From: Spirosoma rhododendri | GTDB lineage: Bacteria; Bacteroidota; Bacteroidia; Cytophagales; Spirosomataceae | Direction: 5' to 3' | Length of the DNA stretch: 64,000 nucleotides | NCBI RefSeq assembly: GCF_012849055.1 | Contig: NZ_CP051677.1 | Location: 310,001-374,000, forward strand | Part shown: positions 51,856 to 60,146 of the stretch, piece after piece | Numbering within the stretch: the first letter of the stretch is position 1 | How the letters are laid out: each line of letters begins with the position of its first letter | Notes under the pieces: generated by a model | Seen by the model: the letters and a program-made list of their open reading frames with translations, nothing else | Database searches by the model: none | What the model was told of the DNA's origin: nothing | Translations under genes and position numbers: made by a program

Positions 51856-52377
51856 ATGGAAACACTGGCCCCTATCAGCATCGACCGGGCCCCGTCGGTG
51901 CCAACGCCCCAGCCGGTTCGGCTGACAATCAACGGCACCGAACACACACTAATGCTGGCTCCCTGGACCAGCCTGCTCGACGCCCTGCGCGAACACCTGC
52001 ACCTGACCGGCACCAAAAAAGGCTGCGACCACGGCCAATGCGGGGCCTGCACGGTACTGGTCGACGGTGTACGAATCAACTCGTGCCTGACGCTGGCCGT
52101 CATGAAAGAAGGCGCGTCGATCACAACCATCGAGGGGCTGGCTGAAAACGGCGAACTGCACCCTGTTCAGCAGGCATTCATCGACCACGACGCCTACCAG
52201 TGCGGCTACTGCACGCCCGGACAAATCTGCTCAGCGGTGGGTATGATCAGCGAAGGCAAGGTCAGAACGACCGCTGACATCCGCGAACTGATGAGCGGTA
52301 ATATCTGCCGTTGCGGTGCGTATACCAACATCGTGGATGCCATTCAGGAAGTTATGCACGTGACCGAAAAACCTTGA
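51856..52377 (+). CDS. Aldehyde oxidoreductase, 2Fe-2S subunit (PaoA-like)
   Basis: A 173-residue iron-sulfur subunit of the xanthine oxidase family. The plant-type cluster Cys residues are in GCDHGQCGACTVLVDG and NSCLTLAV. The second cluster Cys residues are in CGYCTPGQICSAVGM and SGNICRCGAYTNI. There is no Tat signal, unlike E. coli PaoA. It starts a three-gene operon with spacings of 3 and 9 bases. The ATG at 51856 is chosen because the upstream extension is unlike the family. Confidence 0.93.
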   Translation: METLAPISIDRAPSVPTPQPVRLTINGTEHTLMLAPWTSLLDALREHLHLTGTKKGCDHGQCGACTVLVDGVRINSCLTLAVMKEGASITTIEGLAENGELHPVQQAFIDHDAYQCGYCTPGQICSAVGMISEGKVRTTADIRELMSGNICRCGAYTNIVDAIQEVMHVTEKP

Positions 52378-52380
52378 CCT

Positions 52381-53376
52381 ATGAACAGCTTCACTTACGC
52401 CCGGCCCACTGACGTTGCCGAGGCCATCGACGATCAGCAACAGTCAACAGCGGCCAAATTCATCGCGGGGGGCACGAATATTCTCGATTTGATGAAAGAA
52501 AACGTTGAGCGTCCCGAACGGCTCATCGACATCAATCACCTGCCGCTGGCCGAAATCACCGACACCGAAGACGGTGGGTTGCGGCTGGGCGCATTGGTAA
52601 CAAACGCCAGCACCGCCTACGACGAACGGGTCATTGCTCGTTATCCGCTGCTATCGCAAACCATTCTGGCCGGTGCATCGCCCCAGTTGCGGAACATGGC
52701 CACTAATGGCGGCAACCTCTTTCAGCGAACCCGCTGCTACTATTTCTACGATCTGGCTACGGCCTGCAACAAGCGCGAACCGGGGTCGGGTTGTGGGGCC
52801 CTCAACGGCTACAACCGCATCCACGCGATTCTGGGCACGAGCCATTCCTGCATTGCGACTAACCCCTCGGATATGTGTGTCGCGCTGGCGGCTCTTGACG
52901 CTACCATTCGCGTGAAAGGGCCCAACGGCGAGCGCACCGTACCCATTGCGGATTTTCACCGGCTCCCCGGCGAAGACCCACAGTACGACAACACGCTCGG
53001 TCCCGACGAGCTGGTGACGGCTATTGATCTGCCAGCCAAAGGCTTTTCGGAGAACCACACCTACCTGAAACTGCGCGACCGTGCGTCCTATGCCTTTGCG
53101 CTGGTGTCGGTTGCCGTAGCCCTCGAACTCGACGGCGACACCGTGACCGACGTCCGCGTGGCGCTGGGTGGCGTGGCCCACAAGCCCTGGCGCAAGCCCG
53201 ACGCCGAAGCCCTGCTGATTGGGCAAAAAGCGACGAAAGAAAACTACACAAAGCTGGCTGACGCGCTGCTCGAAGGAGCACGCGGTTTCGAACACAATAG
53301 CTTTAAAATCAAGCTGGCCCACCGCGCCATCGTGCGGGCACTGGGCATAGCCGCCAAACAGGAGCCAACCGAATAA
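52381..53376 (+). CDS. Aldehyde oxidoreductase, FAD-binding subunit (PaoB-like)
   Basis: A 331-residue FAD subunit. FAD-binding motifs AKFIAGGTNILDLMKENV and NMATNGGNLFQRTRCYYF are present. The latter is followed by CNKREPGSGCGALNGYNR, whose extra cysteines match the 4Fe-4S insertion of the PaoB/4-hydroxybenzoyl-CoA reductase group. The CO-dehydrogenase-flavoprotein C-terminal domain ends with RVALGGVAHKPWR. It passes electrons from the 2Fe-2S subunit to the acceptor. Confidence 0.92.
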   Translation: MNSFTYARPTDVAEAIDDQQQSTAAKFIAGGTNILDLMKENVERPERLIDINHLPLAEITDTEDGGLRLGALVTNASTAYDERVIARYPLLSQTILAGASPQLRNMATNGGNLFQRTRCYYFYDLATACNKREPGSGCGALNGYNRIHAILGTSHSCIATNPSDMCVALAALDATIRVKGPNGERTVPIADFHRLPGEDPQYDNTLGPDELVTAIDLPAKGFSENHTYLKLRDRASYAFALVSVAVALELDGDTVTDVRVALGGVAHKPWRKPDAEALLIGQKATKENYTKLADALLEGARGFEHNSFKIKLAHRAIVRALGIAAKQEPTE

Positions 53377-53385
53377 ACCCGACCC

Positions 53386-55617
53386 ATGAGCAATGCAATC
53401 GGAAAACCCCTGAGCCGCGTCGACGGCCGGGCCAAAGTAACCGGGGAAGCTAAGTACGCAGCCGAATTCAACACCCCCGGCCTGACTTACGGCTACGTCG
53501 TATCAGGCACTATAGCGAAAGGAAAAATCAACCACATCGACACCCGCGCGGCCAAAAGTCTCGACGGTGTACTGGAGGTATTCACCTATGAAAACCGGCC
53601 CAAAGTAGCCTGGTTCGATATTTCGTACAACGATCAGGACGCCCCGCCGGGCTCGCCTTTTCGGCCCCTCTACGATAACAAAATCAAGTACAGCGGTCAG
53701 CCGATTGCGCTGGTCGTCGCCGAAACGTTTGAACTGGCCCGCTACGCTGCATCGCTGGTCGAAGTAACGTACGACGTTGAACCGCACGAAACCGGGCTGG
53801 AAAAACACATTGACCGGGGCCACAAGCCATCGACGGGTATTGCGTCGCTACTGAAGCCACCACCGCCGAAGCCGCAGGGCGATTTCGACAAGGTGTACCA
53901 CGAGTCGCCGGTGAAGATGCGCGGCACGTACGTTCATGCCGTGGAGCACCACAACCCGATGGAGATGTTTGCGTCGACGGTGGTGTACGAGAAAAACGGT
54001 AAGCTGACGATCTACGACAAAACGCAGGGCGTCACGAACAGCAAAATGTACGTGACGCAGGTGTTCGGCATGTCGAACGACGATGTACGGGTCATTTCGC
54101 CGTACATGGGCGGGGGCTTCGGATCGGGGTTGCGGCCCCAATATCAGCTGTTTCTGGCGGTGATGGCGGCCCGTGAACTGAAGCGTTCGGTCCGACTCGT
54201 GCTGACCCGGCAGCAGATGTTTACGTTTGGGCACCGCCCGGCTACCGTTCAAAACATTGCGCTTAGCGGCACGACGGATGGCACGATGAACGCGCTCTAC
54301 CACGACGCGCACGCCGAAACGTCGCGCTTTGAAGACTACACTGAGGTGGTTGTGAACTGGGGTGCCATGCTTTACCCGGTCACCAACACGAAGTACGATT
54401 ACAAACTGGTCGACCTCGACACGTACACCCCGCTCGACATGCGGGCACCGGGTGGCGTTACGGGTTTTGCCGCGCTGGAAATCGCCGTCGATGAACTGGC
54501 CTACAACATGAAGGTCGACCCGCTCGACTTCCGGCTGAAAAACTACTCCGACCGCAACACCGCTGAAGACCTGCCGTATTCGAGCAAGGAACTGAAAGCC
54601 TGTTTCAAGCAGGGGGCGGAGCGGTTTGGCTGGTCGAATCGTCCGCTCGAACCCCGGTCGATGAAGAAAGATCATAACCTGATTGGCTGGGGTATGGCAA
54701 CGGGGATGTGGGACGCCAACCAGATGTTTGCCTCGGCCGAAGCGGTGCTGACCGTCAACGGGAAGCTGCGCGTCAGCAGTGCCACCGCCGACATCGGTAC
54801 CGGCACCTACACGATCATGACACAGATCGCGGCCGAAACACTGGGTATGCCCACGGAAGACGTTATTTTCCGCCTGGGTGACACCGAGATGCCATTCTCG
54901 CTGATCTCCGGTGGCTCATGGACGGCCGCGTCGGTGGGGTCCGCCGTGAAACTGGTTTGTCAGGATCTGGGCAAGAAGCTGTTCAAGATGGCGCAGCAGA
55001 TGCCTGAGTCACCGCTGAAAAAAGCGAAGCTGGAAGATATTGAATTTGCCGATTCGCGCATTCGCCTGAAAAGCAATCCGGGTGCCGGGGTGCGGTACGT
55101 CGACATCGTAGCGGCCAACGGTGGTAAGGCCGTCACCGAAAGCGCAACGGCCCTGCCCGATTTGCTCGAACAGCGCAAATACGCCCGCAACACGCACTCT
55201 GCGGTGTTTGTCGAGGTGATGGTTGACGAAGAGCTGGGCAGCGTAAAAGTAGCGCGCATGGTGTCGGCTATCGCGGGTGGTCGTGTGCTGAACCCCAAAA
55301 CGGCCCGCAACCAGATTCTGGGCGGTATGGTCTGGGGACTTAGCAAGGCCCTGGAAGAGGAAACGGCAATGGACAATGTCTACGGCCGGTTTATGAATCA
55401 CAACCTGGCCGAGTACCACGTCGCCGTCAACGCCGACATCCACGAGTTCGACGTTATTTTCGTCGATGAAGTCGATCACATCGTCAACCCGCTGGGCGCA
55501 AAAGGATTGGGCGAAATTGGTATCGTCGGTGTACCGGCCGCTATTGCTAACGCCATTTTCCACGCCACCGGCAAACGCGTCCGCGACCTGCCCATCACGC
55601 TGGACAAGTTGTTGTAA
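53386..55617 (+). CDS. Aldehyde oxidoreductase, molybdenum-binding subunit (PaoC-like)
   Basis: A 743-residue molybdopterin subunit. The a/b hammerhead domain opens GKPLSRVDGRAKVTGEAKY. The cofactor-binding parts include YMGGGFGSGLRPQ, DMRAPGGVTGFAALE, TADIGTGTYTIMTQIAAE and the active-site Glu in GAKGLGEIGIVGVP. The enzyme likely oxidises aldehydes in the cell. Maturation factors (XdhC-like, MocA) are not seen nearby. A terminator follows the stop closely. Confidence 0.94.
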   Translation: MSNAIGKPLSRVDGRAKVTGEAKYAAEFNTPGLTYGYVVSGTIAKGKINHIDTRAAKSLDGVLEVFTYENRPKVAWFDISYNDQDAPPGSPFRPLYDNKIKYSGQPIALVVAETFELARYAASLVEVTYDVEPHETGLEKHIDRGHKPSTGIASLLKPPPPKPQGDFDKVYHESPVKMRGTYVHAVEHHNPMEMFASTVVYEKNGKLTIYDKTQGVTNSKMYVTQVFGMSNDDVRVISPYMGGGFGSGLRPQYQLFLAVMAARELKRSVRLVLTRQQMFTFGHRPATVQNIALSGTTDGTMNALYHDAHAETSRFEDYTEVVVNWGAMLYPVTNTKYDYKLVDLDTYTPLDMRAPGGVTGFAALEIAVDELAYNMKVDPLDFRLKNYSDRNTAEDLPYSSKELKACFKQGAERFGWSNRPLEPRSMKKDHNLIGWGMATGMWDANQMFASAEAVLTVNGKLRVSSATADIGTGTYTIMTQIAAETLGMPTEDVIFRLGDTEMPFSLISGGSWTAASVGSAVKLVCQDLGKKLFKMAQQMPESPLKKAKLEDIEFADSRIRLKSNPGAGVRYVDIVAANGGKAVTESATALPDLLEQRKYARNTHSAVFVEVMVDEELGSVKVARMVSAIAGGRVLNPKTARNQILGGMVWGLSKALEEETAMDNVYGRFMNHNLAEYHVAVNADIHEFDVIFVDEVDHIVNPLGAKGLGEIGIVGVPAAIANAIFHATGKRVRDLPITLDKLL

Positions 55618-55655
55618 GATTCGGTATACGGTTTTCAGTTTACGGTATACGGTAG

Positions 55656-55697
55656 TCCCCCGGTTGCTCGGTCGAGTGGCCGGGGGATTTTGTTTTT
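55656..55697 (+). terminator. Terminator of the aldehyde oxidoreductase operon
   Basis: Stem TCCCCCGG/CCGGGGGA around a 16-base loop, followed by TTTTGTTTTT. The short stretch before it (55620-55653) carries the cggtatacggttttcagttt tract found in other spacers. Confidence 0.85.
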
Positions 55698-55736
55698 GAG
55701 TTAACGCGGACCGTTAGGCGGTTTTGTAGTTGCGTT

Positions 55737-55825
55737 TTTACCCCCCGTCCCCCTGAAGGGGGTGAGGATCCTAATGAAACGGCTTGTGCCGAGTCCTCAC
55801 CCCCTTCAGGGGGACGGGGGGTAAA
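55737..55825. repeat. Perfect 32-bp inverted repeat
   Basis: Arms 55737-55768 and 55794-55825 are exact reverse complements, of the form TTTACCCCCCGTCCCCCTGA continuing AGGGGGTGAGGA, with a 25-base loop. It ends in GGTGAGG/CCTCACC like the MITE-like family, but the core (CCCCTGAAGGGGG) is different. Confidence 0.93.
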
Positions 55826-55883
55826 TCCACGCTGGTAGGTTTTGCCCAAATCGCCCTTTCTTTGGCGAATTGATACAACCGCC

Positions 55884-58166
55884 ATGACCCGTTGTTTTCT
55901 ACCGTTCTACTTAACCGCGCTGCTTCTCTCTCACCTCACCACCCTTGCCCAGCCGCGTACACCCGTCTCCTACGTCAACCCGCTGATTGGGTCGGCACCC
56001 AGCCGGACGCCTACGGCCCTGCGCCACAGTGAAGCGGGCAGCGAACTCAAAGGGCAGACGATTCCGATGGTCGGGCGGCCGCACGCGATGACCAACTGGA
56101 CCCCGCAGACGCAGGCTACCGAAGTAAAATGCATCCCGCCCTACTATTACAACGACACGCGCATCAGCGGCTTTCGCGGCTCGCACTGGATGAACGGCAG
56201 CTGCGTACAGGACTACGGCAGCGTGACGATCATGCCCCTGTCGGGACCACTAAAAACCCGCCCCGCCGACCGTGCCTCGACCTATTCGCATACCGACGAG
56301 CAGGCAACCCCCGCCTACTACCGCACCCGACTGGCCGACTACGCCATCCGGGCCGAACTGTCGGGCCACACGCGGGCTGGTCTGATGCAGTTCACGTTTG
56401 AACGGGGTGGCGACAACTACGTACTGGTCGAGCCGAACAGCGACGAAGGGCAGGGTTTCGTGTCCATCGACCCGGCCCGGCGCGAGATCGTGGGCTATAA
56501 CCCGGTGTATCGCATCTATCAGGGCGCGGGCCAATCGGCCGGGTTCAGCGGCTACTTCGTCGTGCAGTTCGACACGCCCTTTACAACGTTCGGCACCTGG
56601 CAGCAGAATACTCCGACACCCAATCAGCGATCAGCGCAGGGAAAAGCCCGCAACGAATCGATGGGCGGCTACGTGGGCTGGACGGGGAAGCCGGGGCAGG
56701 TTGTGCGGGTGCGCGTGGGTACGTCGTTCGTCAGTCTCGACGGTGCCCGGCAGAATCTCCGCGCCGAAATCCCGGACTGGAATCTGGCCAACCTCTGTCA
56801 GCAAACCGAAGCCGCCTGGAACCACGAACTCAGCAAGATGACCGTCGAGGGGCGCGACACCGACAAAGCCCTGTTTTATTCGGCCCTCTACCGTACCCGC
56901 CTGACACCCCGCATTTTCTCGGACGTCGACGGTCGTTACCCCGGTTTTGCCGACGACAGCACCATCCACAAGGCCGACGGTTTCGCCTATTACTGCGATT
57001 TCAACCTGTGGGACACCTTCCGGGCCGTTCACCCGCTGCTGAATCTGATGGACCCGACACGCAACGGGGAGATGATGCAGTCGCTGGTAAAAAAAGCGGA
57101 GCAGGGCGGCTGGATGCCCATTTTTCCCTGCTGGAACTCGTATACGGCGGCTATGGTCGGCGACCATGCGCTATCGGCCGTTGCGGATGCGTACGTGAAA
57201 GGCGTCCGCAATTTCGACGTGCCCACGGCTTACGAATACCTCCGCAAGAACGCATTCGACGTCAATACCGATCCGCAGAGTTACGCCAACGGGCAGGGTC
57301 GGCGGGCGCTGGCGTCGTACGAGAAGTACCACTACATACCGCTTGAAGACTCGGTCTGGCAGGCGTTTCACAAGCGGGAGCAGGTGTCGCGCACGCTCGA
57401 ATACGCCTATGACGACTTCTGTCTCGGCCAACTGGCAATCGCACTGGGCCATGCCACCGACGCGCAGCAGCTTCAGCAACGCAGCCAATACTACCGCAAC
57501 GTGTTCGACCCGGCCGTGACTTATGTGCGGGGCCGCTACGCCGACGGCCGCTGGATTGCCGATTTCAAGCCGTTCGCGCAGCGGTCGTCGTTCATTACGG
57601 AAGGCTCACCGGCGCAGTACACTTTTTTCGTTCCGCAGGACGTGCCGGGCCTGATCGGGCTGATGGGCGGTAAATCCCAGTTCGTCGCCAAACTCGACAC
57701 GCTCTTCGACGGGGGGCACTACTGGCACGGCAACGAACCCAATAATCAGATCGCCTACCTCTACGCGCTGGCGGGTGCGGCCCCGAAAACGCAGGCCCGC
57801 GTGCGGCAGCTTATCACCGACGAATACGATACCAGCCCCGGCGGGTTGAGCGGCAACGAAGACGGCGGGCAGATGTCGGCCTGGCTGGTGTTCAGCATGG
57901 CGGGGCTGTACCCCGTCTGCCCCGGCACCACCGACTACGTGCTGGGCAGCCCCGCCCTCGACCGCGTCACGATCCGGGCGGGGGCGAAGCCGTTCGTGGT
58001 CGAAGCGCGGAACAACAGCCCGCAGAACGTATACATTCAGTCGGCCACGCTCAACGGCAAACCGTTTACGCAGCCCACCCTCGACCACGCGACGATTCAG
58101 CGGGGTGGCACCCTCACGCTGACGATGGGATCATCGCCGAATTTCGGGTGGGGAAGCGGTAAATAA
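55884..58166 (+). CDS. GH92 family alpha-mannosidase
   Basis: A 760-residue secreted glycosidase with a signal peptide ending TTLAQ. The GH92 N-terminal beta-sandwich begins YVNPLIGSAPSRTPTALRHS. The catalytic alpha/alpha domain follows, with CDFNLWDTFRAVHPLL, GWMPIFPCWN, TEGSPAQYTFFVPQD, YWHGNEPNNQIAYLY and GGLSGNEDGGQMSAW (the E-D region of the Ca2+-dependent inverting site). It removes mannose from glycans. The upstream ATG at 55842 is in the repeat flank and less likely. Confidence 0.93.
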   Translation: MTRCFLPFYLTALLLSHLTTLAQPRTPVSYVNPLIGSAPSRTPTALRHSEAGSELKGQTIPMVGRPHAMTNWTPQTQATEVKCIPPYYYNDTRISGFRGSHWMNGSCVQDYGSVTIMPLSGPLKTRPADRASTYSHTDEQATPAYYRTRLADYAIRAELSGHTRAGLMQFTFERGGDNYVLVEPNSDEGQGFVSIDPARREIVGYNPVYRIYQGAGQSAGFSGYFVVQFDTPFTTFGTWQQNTPTPNQRSAQGKARNESMGGYVGWTGKPGQVVRVRVGTSFVSLDGARQNLRAEIPDWNLANLCQQTEAAWNHELSKMTVEGRDTDKALFYSALYRTRLTPRIFSDVDGRYPGFADDSTIHKADGFAYYCDFNLWDTFRAVHPLLNLMDPTRNGEMMQSLVKKAEQGGWMPIFPCWNSYTAAMVGDHALSAVADAYVKGVRNFDVPTAYEYLRKNAFDVNTDPQSYANGQGRRALASYEKYHYIPLEDSVWQAFHKREQVSRTLEYAYDDFCLGQLAIALGHATDAQQLQQRSQYYRNVFDPAVTYVRGRYADGRWIADFKPFAQRSSFITEGSPAQYTFFVPQDVPGLIGLMGGKSQFVAKLDTLFDGGHYWHGNEPNNQIAYLYALAGAAPKTQARVRQLITDEYDTSPGGLSGNEDGGQMSAWLVFSMAGLYPVCPGTTDYVLGSPALDRVTIRAGAKPFVVEARNNSPQNVYIQSATLNGKPFTQPTLDHATIQRGGTLTLTMGSSPNFGWGSGK

Positions 58167-58276
58167 TGGGTAAATTTGGGTTTTGTACTTGTGCGTAGTT
58201 CTGACATCTGTCTCCCGGCAGTGGGACATATACCGGCGACGAAACAGCACGTTAAGTAGTAAACCGTAAACCCTCA

Positions 58277-60031
58277 ATGCGCCTACAATCGAATGTAGTC
58301 AGTCGGCTGTTGCTTGCCGGTCTGATCGCTACCGGAACGCTGGCCCGCAGCCAGTCGACCGACGAATCAATTACCCGCATTACGCCCGACAAGCTGACCG
58401 GCACACCGGCCAACTGGAAAACCGCTGGCAACGTCCGTATTGGGCTGGAATCGGGTGTCAAAAGCGAATCGGGTACTACCGTACTGGTCGGGACGCCCGG
58501 TCAGCCCATCACGCTATTGACAGGCAGCAAAGACATTCACCTGCTGATGGACGTGATGTTGGCCCCCGGCACCGATGCCAGCCTGAACGTCAGCGGAGCC
58601 ACAATCCGGCTGGCCGACAACTGGGGCAGTAGCGCCATCAACGACCATACAACCGGGGCCGTACTGACGCCCCGCGCCGAACTACCCAGCCGTAGCGTCG
58701 GCAAAGCACCGGGCCTGTGGCAGCGCATCGACCTGTCGATGGAAGCCGGAAAAAGCCCGGCCGTACTGGCGCAACTGAAAATCAACGGGGTACTCGTGCA
58801 GGAAAATCTGGTGCTGCCCAGCCTACCTGCGTCGGCAGTTGGTTCGGTGGTGCTAAACGTCAACGCGGGTACGGTGGCCGTGCGTAACGTCGGCTACCAG
58901 CTTATTTCTGAACGTCAGGTCGCGCGGCTGGCGAACCTGCGGTATCAGTTTTACGAAGCCAAAACCGAAACGACCGAACCCGCAGCGATCAAGAATCTGA
59001 AGCTATTCAAGGAAGATACGCTGAACGCGCTGACATACGAAGTGTCGTACGGGCAACCCCGCTGGCACGCGATTCTGTATACCGGTAACCTGATCGTCGA
59101 CAAAACCGGCATATATACGCTCACGATGCAGCACGGTGGCTTCGGCTCGCTGGAGGTCGACCAGAAACCCGTACTGGCCAATAGCCGCATGGATCTGGGC
59201 GAACTTAAAAGCGCACGGATCAACCTGACGGCGGGTTCGCATCCGTTCACGCTGTTTTTCGGTCGGTCGTGGCCCCGGCCCGGCTTTGGCTTGTTCATTG
59301 CCGCCCCCGACACCAAGCCGCAGGCGCTGCACACACCCACGTCACTGCCCGAACCCGACCCGGTGGGAGCCATCGACGTGGCCGTGCAAAACGAGCCGGT
59401 GATAATCCGTTCGTTCATCCAACTACCCGACGAAGCCCGCAAGCGCACCCACTGTCTGTCGGTCGGTACGCCATCGGGCCTGAACTATACCGTCGACCTG
59501 AATCAGGACGCGCTGGTGCAGGTGTGGAAAGGCAGCTTCGCCGACGCCACGCAGATGTGGTACGAGCGGGGTGAACCGCAACTACTCGAACCGCTGGGTG
59601 CGCCCGTCCGCACAGCTCCGACGCCCGTTGTCGCGCAACTCGCCAACGCGCAGCAGGCATGGCCCGACAGTGTGTCGGATGCTGACCTGCGTTATGGCGG
59701 CTACAAACTCGATAAGCAGGGTAACCCGACGATGCGCTACACTTACCGGGGCACAGCCGTCACCGACGCGCTCCTACCCGACGCTGACGGTAAGTCGCTG
59801 ACCCGCACCGTAACCGTCAACGGCAGCAGCAACGACCCGCTCTACTGCCGACTGGCGGCTGGCAAAGCCATCGACGATCTCGGCAAAGGGCTGTACGCCA
59901 TCGACGACCACAGCTACTACGTCCGGCTCGATCCGAAGCAGAAAGTGAGCATCCGTACCGTTAACGGCAAGCAGGAACTCGTCATGCCCATGAAAGGCAA
60001 CACCACACTCAACTACGCACTAATCTGGTAG
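58277..60031 (+). CDS. Secreted protein with lectin-like and PA14-like domains
   Basis: A 584-residue protein with a signal peptide (residues 1-26). The first part (about 30-215) resembles a 3-keto-disaccharide-hydrolase/DUF1080-type jelly roll (LWQRIDLSMEAGKSPAVLAQ). The middle (about 255-350) looks like a PA14 domain (WHAILYTGNLIVDKTGIYTL and GFGSLEVDQKPVLAN). The last part (GGYKLDKQGNPTMRYTYRGT) is known to me only from proteins paired with cupredoxin/sorbosone-dehydrogenase-like partners. The next gene is exactly such a partner, 115 bases on. The function is probably in periplasmic sugar or glycoside processing; not established. Confidence 0.65.
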   Translation: MRLQSNVVSRLLLAGLIATGTLARSQSTDESITRITPDKLTGTPANWKTAGNVRIGLESGVKSESGTTVLVGTPGQPITLLTGSKDIHLLMDVMLAPGTDASLNVSGATIRLADNWGSSAINDHTTGAVLTPRAELPSRSVGKAPGLWQRIDLSMEAGKSPAVLAQLKINGVLVQENLVLPSLPASAVGSVVLNVNAGTVAVRNVGYQLISERQVARLANLRYQFYEAKTETTEPAAIKNLKLFKEDTLNALTYEVSYGQPRWHAILYTGNLIVDKTGIYTLTMQHGGFGSLEVDQKPVLANSRMDLGELKSARINLTAGSHPFTLFFGRSWPRPGFGLFIAAPDTKPQALHTPTSLPEPDPVGAIDVAVQNEPVIIRSFIQLPDEARKRTHCLSVGTPSGLNYTVDLNQDALVQVWKGSFADATQMWYERGEPQLLEPLGAPVRTAPTPVVAQLANAQQAWPDSVSDADLRYGGYKLDKQGNPTMRYTYRGTAVTDALLPDADGKSLTRTVTVNGSSNDPLYCRLAAGKAIDDLGKGLYAIDDHSYYVRLDPKQKVSIRTVNGKQELVMPMKGNTTLNYALIW

Positions 60032-60146
60032 GGGCGGGCTTAACGTTTAGCGTCCAAAGTTTAAGGCTATAACCCTGATTCACAGCGGCTACTTCCATCC
60101 GAAGGAACATTAAACGTTAAACCACAAACCTTAAACCCATTGTAAA

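Noticed and set aside
60032..60146. Another inverted repeat between the PA14-like and cupredoxin genes
   Set aside because: Only short, imperfect matches (taacgttta/taaacgtta) are present; reported only as part of the intergenic tract observation.
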